Shown here in pieces: positions 43,161 to 46,832 of a stretch of DNA of 46,832 nucleotides. Made by a program: the position numbers and the translations under genes. The stretch lies in assembly GCA_038874435.1 (NCBI GenBank), contig JAVZCK010000015.1:1-46832 (forward strand), read 5' to 3'. The stretch is from Thermoplasmata archaeon (GTDB taxonomy: Archaea; Thermoplasmatota; Thermoplasmata; Lutacidiplasmatales; SKW197). Numbering within the stretch: position 1 is the stretch's first letter; each line of letters starts with the position of its first letter. The notes under the pieces were generated by a model. The model saw only the letters and a program-made list of their open reading frames with translations, was not told where the DNA came from and did not search any database.

Positions 43161-44306
43161 TTATTCTCTCTTCTTATAAAATTCTGCGATCGTGTCCACA
43201 ATGTAGTTCTGCTCCTCCTCCGTCAAAGCATAATAAAGCGGCAATGTAAGAATTTGCTGCCAGATTTTTTCAGTCACTGCAAGCTTTTTCCTGTATCTCT
43301 TGTAGGCAGGCTGGAGGTGGACAGGCATGTAGTGCACTCCAGTGGTAATCCCCTTTTCCGCAAGGAATGCCATCAAATCATCCCTTCTTTCACATTTTAT
43401 CACATAACTGTAGGCACTTGTTTTCACATGCGGGAGTAGTGTGGGGGTTTTAACCTCTGGGATTCCCTTCAATTTCTCAGTGTATCTGTTGAAAAGATAG
43501 GTTTTTCGTTCTAGGATTGAGGGAAGTTTTCGCATCTGGGCGATGCCTATTGCTGCAGCAACATCATTCATGTAGTATTTGTAGCCCACATCCTCGCAAA
43601 TAAAATGCCAATACCTTTCCTTTGCCTCCTTCAACCTCGTCCAGGTATCTCTGTCTGCCCCCAGAAACCTGTACTGTCTGAGTTTGTTGTTCAATTCATC
43701 GGAGTTTGTGGTAATGGCTCCACCTTCACCAGTAGTTATGTTTTTGGTTGCATGGAAGCTGAAGCAGGTCATTTCAGAGCCGAGCGAACCAATTTTTTTG
43801 CCTCTGTACTCTGCACCAAAGGCCTGGGCAGCATCTTCGATTACATGCATCCCTCTCTCTTTTGCAATTTCCAGGATTTCATCCATTTCACAGGGGTGCC
43901 CAGCATAATGAACTGGGAGAACGCACACGGAATTTTTCGCAATTCTTTTTTTCAGGTCATCTGGGCTGAGACATAGTGTTTCCTCGTCAACATCTACCCA
44001 GACAGGTTTTCCGCCAGCATGGAGCACTGCATGGGCGGTAGCTACGAATGTAAGAGAGGGAAGAAGCACGGCTTTTCCTCTTACCCCAATCATTTCCAGG
44101 GCCAGATGAAGGGCCGAGGTGCAGGAATTTGTGCAAATTGCGTGTTTTGCACCAAGATATTGACTAATTAATCTCTCGAATTCAAGGGTTTTTGGGCCGA
44201 GCCCCACCCACCCACTTTTAAATGCCTCCTTTATTTGTTCAAGTTCTTCTTCCCCGAGATAGGGTTTAAACAGGGGAATTCTAAAAGCTTTTTCCATGTT
44301 TCTCAT
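43161..44306 (-). CDS. DegT/DnrJ/EryC1/StrS-family PLP aminotransferase
   Basis: The 381-aa product is a sugar aminotransferase of the DegT fold. It shows the substrate/PLP stretch CTNSCTSALHLAL, VDEETLCLSP, DAAQAFGA with the PLP Asp, and the Schiff-base lysine in SFHATKNITTGEGG. Typical products are 3- or 4-amino sugars used in surface glycans. Start 44306 is 4 nt after the UPF0200 stop. ATG 44297 and 44321 are alternatives. It forms an operon with the UPF0200 gene. The flippase nearby could use similar glycan precursors, which is inference. Confidence 0.9.
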   Translation of the reverse strand: MRNMEKAFRIPLFKPYLGEEELEQIKEAFKSGWVGLGPKTLEFERLISQYLGAKHAICTNSCTSALHLALEMIGVRGKAVLLPSLTFVATAHAVLHAGGKPVWVDVDEETLCLSPDDLKKRIAKNSVCVLPVHYAGHPCEMDEILEIAKERGMHVIEDAAQAFGAEYRGKKIGSLGSEMTCFSFHATKNITTGEGGAITTNSDELNNKLRQYRFLGADRDTWTRLKEAKERYWHFICEDVGYKYYMNDVAAAIGIAQMRKLPSILERKTYLFNRYTEKLKGIPEVKTPTLLPHVKTSAYSYVIKCERRDDLMAFLAEKGITTGVHYMPVHLQPAYKRYRKKLAVTEKIWQQILTLPLYYALTEEEQNYIVDTIAEFYKKRE

Positions 44307-44310
44307 TCCA

Positions 44311-44859
44311 CTACAGTCCACGCTCTTTCAAAATCTTCTTTATCAGATTCTCAGCGTTTGTTCTAAATTCCTCAACTGTTCCTTCATTTACGAGCATATA
44401 ATCTACCATGGCCAGTGCACTGCCGAGCCCCCATTTCAATTCTCGCTGGTCTCTTAAAATGCATTTCTCGAGTGTGATTTCATCGTCACCCCTTGCCCTG
44501 GCAAGAATTCTCTCATATCTTGTTTCAGGCGAGGCATGAATTCCTATTGTCACAAGTTTATCGCCGAAGTTGTGGCGGAAAATGTTGAGTTCTGCATCTC
44601 CTCTCGTGCCATCAATTATTGTCTTTTTTTCTGTCACCCTAGGCACAACAAGTGTTGCCCAGTAACCCATACCATGTTGTTCTCGACGTTCAGATGCCAC
44701 CTTCGCCACGTTCTCTGGCGTATCAGGTAAGTTCATCTTTTTTGTTTCCTCCCGAACTATATCTCCCATTCTGATAGGCACGAAACCATATTTTTTAGCG
44801 ACATTCAGGAATTCTTCCTTGCCTGCACCAGGCATACCAACGGTTACTATCACGAGCAT
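44311..44859 (-). CDS. UPF0200 family P-loop kinase-like protein
   Basis: The 182-aa product has P-loop GMPGAGKEEF (8-17), MGDIVREE and IIDGTRG, which place it in the archaeal UPF0200 group, similar to adenylate and dephospho-CoA kinases. A nucleotide kinase role is likely but the substrate is unknown. ATG 44859 is chosen because the MLVIVTVGMPG start is conserved, while the upstream extension from 44922 is not. GCGGTG is about 9 nt upstream. The aminotransferase gene follows in the same operon. Confidence 0.87.
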   Translation of the reverse strand: MLVIVTVGMPGAGKEEFLNVAKKYGFVPIRMGDIVREETKKMNLPDTPENVAKVASERREQHGMGYWATLVVPRVTEKKTIIDGTRGDAELNIFRHNFGDKLVTIGIHASPETRYERILARARGDDEITLEKCILRDQRELKWGLGSALAMVDYMLVNEGTVEEFRTNAENLIKKILKERGL

Positions 44860-44972
44860 TATGAACACCGCATCGGAAATAACGAGGTTGTTTATTTGTT
44901 TTTTCAATTCGGGATTTGGCAATGTAGAAAGAATTTTTCGAAAAAAGACAGATATTTCAGTGTTGAAGTAAG

Positions 44973-44984
44973 GTATTTATTTTT
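44973..44984 (+). promoter_or_regulatory. TATA box of tRNA-Pro
   Basis: GTATTTATTTTT stands about 35 nt before the tRNA 5' end. No other gene lies between 44860 and 45013 on either strand. Confidence 0.45.
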
Positions 44985-45012
44985 CCTCTGTATTCTGTTG
45001 CTAAGCATAGCA

Positions 45013-45118
45013 GGGGCCGTGGGGTAGCTTGGCCTATCCTACGAGCTTTGGGAGATGCCACTGGTGTAAGTGGTATCGAGAAAAGCTTGAGACTCCAGTT
45101 CAAATCTGGACGGCCCCA
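45013..45118 (+). tRNA. tRNA-Pro (TGG anticodon) with a canonical 31-nt intron
   Basis: Acceptor GGGGCCG/CGGCCCC with A73, anticodon stem CGAGC/GCTTG around TTTGGGA (anticodon TGG) and T arm CCAGTTCAAATCTGG. The intron is 45053-45083, between positions 37 and 38. A bulge-helix-bulge can be drawn: outer stem CGAGC/GCTTG, 3-nt bulges GGA and AAA, a 4-bp central helix with one mismatch, and an inner stem GATGCCACT/AGTGGTATC. CCA is not encoded. The coiled-coil gene starts 6 nt downstream. Confidence 0.93.
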
Positions 45119-45124
45119 TAAGCT

Positions 45125-46222
45125 ATGAGAGAGTTCGTGGTGGTTGTTGTCTTGGATGCCGAGCAGAGTCAGACCCTAGTTCAGCTTGCGAACCAGATTC
45201 AGGAGATGTGTGAGAGATTAAAAAAGCGGGAGAGGGAAATTAAGGAGAGGGGGAAACAACTAGAAGAAATCGAGAAAGAGCTCGGGGCAAGGGCAGAGGA
45301 GCTTGAGAAACGAGAGAAGGCATTGGCAGAAGCGAGCAATGAGATTACAGAGAGGGAGAAGATAGTGGCTGCAGCAAGTGCAGAAATAGCAAGGAAAGAG
45401 GTAGAGTTAAAGGCCATAGAGGAATCTATGAGGGCCAAATTGGACAAAACGACAGATTTGGAGAAGATACTAGTTGAGAAAGAGCGGGAACTTACTGAAC
45501 TGAGAGCTAGGTTTGAGGAAAGAGAGAAGGTGCTGCTGAGCACGGAACAGGAACTCGGAAAAAAGCGAGAGGAGATAGATAGAATTGAAAAGGAATTATC
45601 TGAGAAACAGAAGATGCTCGAGCAAATGGCAAAGGAGGCAGAGAAGAGAGCAGTAGTGGATGTTGACGTAGAAAAACGTTTAAAAGAGATTGAAGAACGG
45701 GAGAACCGTGTGCAAGAACGCGAACTAAAGGTTGCGGAAAGAGAGAAAAATGTGGATGTGCGACTCACGGACATTGAGAGAAAAATCCGTGAAGCAGAGA
45801 AGCGTCTTGCTGAGATTGAGGAGAATGAAAAATTGATAAGTGAGGAATGCAGAGATAAAATTGAGTGGGCATCCAGCGAGGAAAAGCGAGTTCAAGCACT
45901 TCTTTCAGAGGTAGAGAAGAAGAGAAGGGAAATTGAGGAAAAGGAGAAAGGTATTTTTGCAAAAATGCGGGAAATTGAGATAGAGCGAGAGAAATTGATA
46001 GAATTGAGAGCCGAGATTGAATATAAGGAGACAAAGTTGAAAAACTCAGAAGCCCTGATGGAAGAAAAAATAAAGACACTTTCAGAAACAGAGAAAAAGC
46101 TCATGGAGTGGGAGGAGAACCTGAAGAAGAAGGAAGCTGAGATTGAGAATCTGGCGAAGAAAGCAGAAGAGGACATGGCAAAAATAAGAGAGTATCTTGA
46201 TGCGTTAGAAGGAAAAAAGTAA
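45125..46222 (+). CDS. Long coiled-coil protein
   Basis: After a short hydrophobic start (MREFVVVVVLDAEQSQ), the 365-aa product is almost entirely Glu/Lys/Arg-rich heptads from about residue 20 to the end, with many repeats of the form EKREKALAE or EIEEKEKGI and no proline-rich break. It should form a long rod, possibly for a structural or chromosome-associated role. It lacks Walker motifs, so it is not an SMC or Rad50. It follows tRNA-Pro directly and ends one codon boundary from the CCA end of tRNA-Thr on the other strand. Confidence 0.75.
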   Translation: MREFVVVVVLDAEQSQTLVQLANQIQEMCERLKKREREIKERGKQLEEIEKELGARAEELEKREKALAEASNEITEREKIVAAASAEIARKEVELKAIEESMRAKLDKTTDLEKILVEKERELTELRARFEEREKVLLSTEQELGKKREEIDRIEKELSEKQKMLEQMAKEAEKRAVVDVDVEKRLKEIEERENRVQERELKVAEREKNVDVRLTDIERKIREAEKRLAEIEENEKLISEECRDKIEWASSEEKRVQALLSEVEKKRREIEEKEKGIFAKMREIEIEREKLIELRAEIEYKETKLKNSEALMEEKIKTLSETEKKLMEWEENLKKKEAEIENLAKKAEEDMAKIREYLDALEGKK

Positions 46223-46297
46223 TGGAGCCGCTGAAGGGAATTGAACCCTCGACCTACTCCTTACCAAGGAGCCGCTCTACCACTGAGCCACAGCGGC
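46223..46297 (-). tRNA. tRNA-Thr (GGT anticodon), CCA encoded
   Basis: Acceptor GCCGCTG/CAGCGGC with T73, anticodon stem GCTCC/GGAGT around TTGGTAA (anticodon GGT) and T arm AGGGTTCAATTCCCT. The genomic sequence continues with CCA (46225-46223), which the other three tRNA genes here lack. It begins 1 nt after the NAC gene stop and is probably cotranscribed with it. Confidence 0.96.
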
Positions 46298-46298
46298 A

Positions 46299-46655
46299 TT
46301 AAATCTCTTTTTCAGACATTATTTTCAGAATTGCCTCGGCAGGTTGTCCATCTGTTTCTTCCAGGGCTTTCCTTGCCTCTTCTTCGCTCACATTGGTTTG
46401 CTGGACTACGAGGAGCACATCTTCGTGTGTGTACTTTTGCTTTGTAACTTTTTCTACAATTTCTGGCTCACCAATGAGTTGAAAGATTTTCTGTCCCTGG
46501 ATGGTGACGATTGCGACTTCTGCCTTTCTGAACACATAGTCCCTTGCCTTTGTCTTTATGATGACCTCTTCAACGCCTTCGATTTCTTCCGTGGAAATGC
46601 CCATCTTTTTCATCATTTTCTGGGCTTCTCGAGGCCGCATCCTGCCTGGCATCAT
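46299..46655 (-). CDS. nac: Nascent polypeptide-associated complex protein (archaeal NAC)
   Basis: aNAC homodimerises at the ribosome exit and shields nascent chains. The 118-aa product has a Met-rich basic start (MMPGRMRPREAQKMMKKMG), the NAC beta-barrel (about 25-75, KARDYVFRKAEVAIVTIQGQKIFQLIG) and a UBA domain (about 80-116, VSEEEARKALEETDGQPAEAI). Length is standard. A weak TATA (46684-46692) may be shared with the divergent partial gene. tRNA-Thr follows immediately. Confidence 0.95.
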   Translation of the reverse strand: MMPGRMRPREAQKMMKKMGISTEEIEGVEEVIIKTKARDYVFRKAEVAIVTIQGQKIFQLIGEPEIVEKVTKQKYTHEDVLLVVQQTNVSEEEARKALEETDGQPAEAILKIMSEKEI

Positions 46656-46707
46656 GTTATCTACAAGCAGTATTAGGAAGGGAATTTAAAACTTTTTGGT
46701 TGCCCTC

Positions 46708-46832
46708 ATGACTTCGGAAGGTTGGTATGAGCCACACAAGCTTTTACGCTGTCCCTTACCAATTTTCCACAGAGAAAATGAAATCAGAGGAGTAAACCAT
46801 ACTTTCATGTATTTGTTAAATGGTTCGTATGA
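46708..46832 (+). CDS. Partial hypothetical gene running off the window
   Basis: A reading frame opens at ATG 46708 (MTSEGWYEPHKLLRCPLPIF) and stays open for 41 codons to the edge. A TATA-like AATTTAAAACT lies about 20 nt upstream, fitting a leaderless start. The fragment is too short to recognise. Since the neighbouring packing is tight, a real gene is likely but not proven. Confidence 0.45.
   Translation, partial: MTSEGWYEPHKLLRCPLPIFHRENEIRGVNHTFMYLLNGSY

Overview
The window looks like a chromosomal piece of a euryarchaeon, most probably of the Thermoplasmata or a related uncultured lineage. The archaeal assignment is firm. It rests on an archaeosine tRNA-guanine transglycosylase with a PUA tail, the large primase subunit PriL, an archaeal-type AspRS, archaeal NAC, a UPF0200 kinase-like protein, two intron-containing tRNA genes (one with a clear bulge-helix-bulge fold), and TATA boxes placed about 25 nt before many leaderless start codons. 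The lineage is inference only. HypB implies a [NiFe] hydrogenase or another nickel enzyme elsewhere in the genome. There is no rRNA, CRISPR array, transposase or recognisable prophage.

Region 1 (1-14136) is dominated by two tandem, overlapping giant genes (2219 and 2108 codons). Each starts with a class III (type IV pilin) signal and continues with Ig-like, CARDB, DDD-motif alpha/beta, von Willebrand A and jelly-roll-like modules. They are paralogues with near-identical DNA blocks on both sides of unrelated vWA cassettes, which suggests gene conversion and module exchange. A small two-TM protein follows. A truncated ORF and two strong inverted repeats precede them.

Region 2 (14141-22964) is mostly housekeeping: a secreted two-HKD phospholipase-D-fold protein, a Rab-like small GTPase behind PRPP synthetase, NadA with a ketopantoate reductase, PriL, AspRS and a phosphoserine-phosphatase-like HAD enzyme. 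Several convergent pairs overlap at their 3' ends.

Region 3 (22976-34256) alternates large surface proteins with tRNA modification. It holds a 1028-aa PKD/CARDB cell-surface protein, a small membrane protein with a Q/P-rich tail, TgtA and a DUF402 protein. These are followed by a pair made of a legumain/caspase-like protease with calcium-binding TSP3-type repeats and a NosD-like beta-helix/FnIII membrane protein. The pair is flanked by related GC-rich hairpin elements and partly AT-rich, so it may be an acquired island.

Region 4 (34257-46832) is a dense set of small operons. It contains a gamma-class carbonic anhydrase-like protein, tRNA-Leu, HypB with a previously unlisted 51-aa membrane protein, a polysaccharide flippase, an Fe-S PD-(D/E)XK nuclease divergent from a DHH (RecJ/GAN-like) phosphoesterase over one shared TATA element, a Cys-rich DUF6485 protein and a winged-helix membrane protein with a palindromic operator candidate. 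After these come a Thi4 with the sulfur-donor cysteine, a DUF6775-like protein, intron-containing tRNA-Ser and tRNA-Pro, a DegT aminotransferase, UPF0200, a coiled-coil protein, tRNA-Thr and NAC. A partial gene runs off the right edge.
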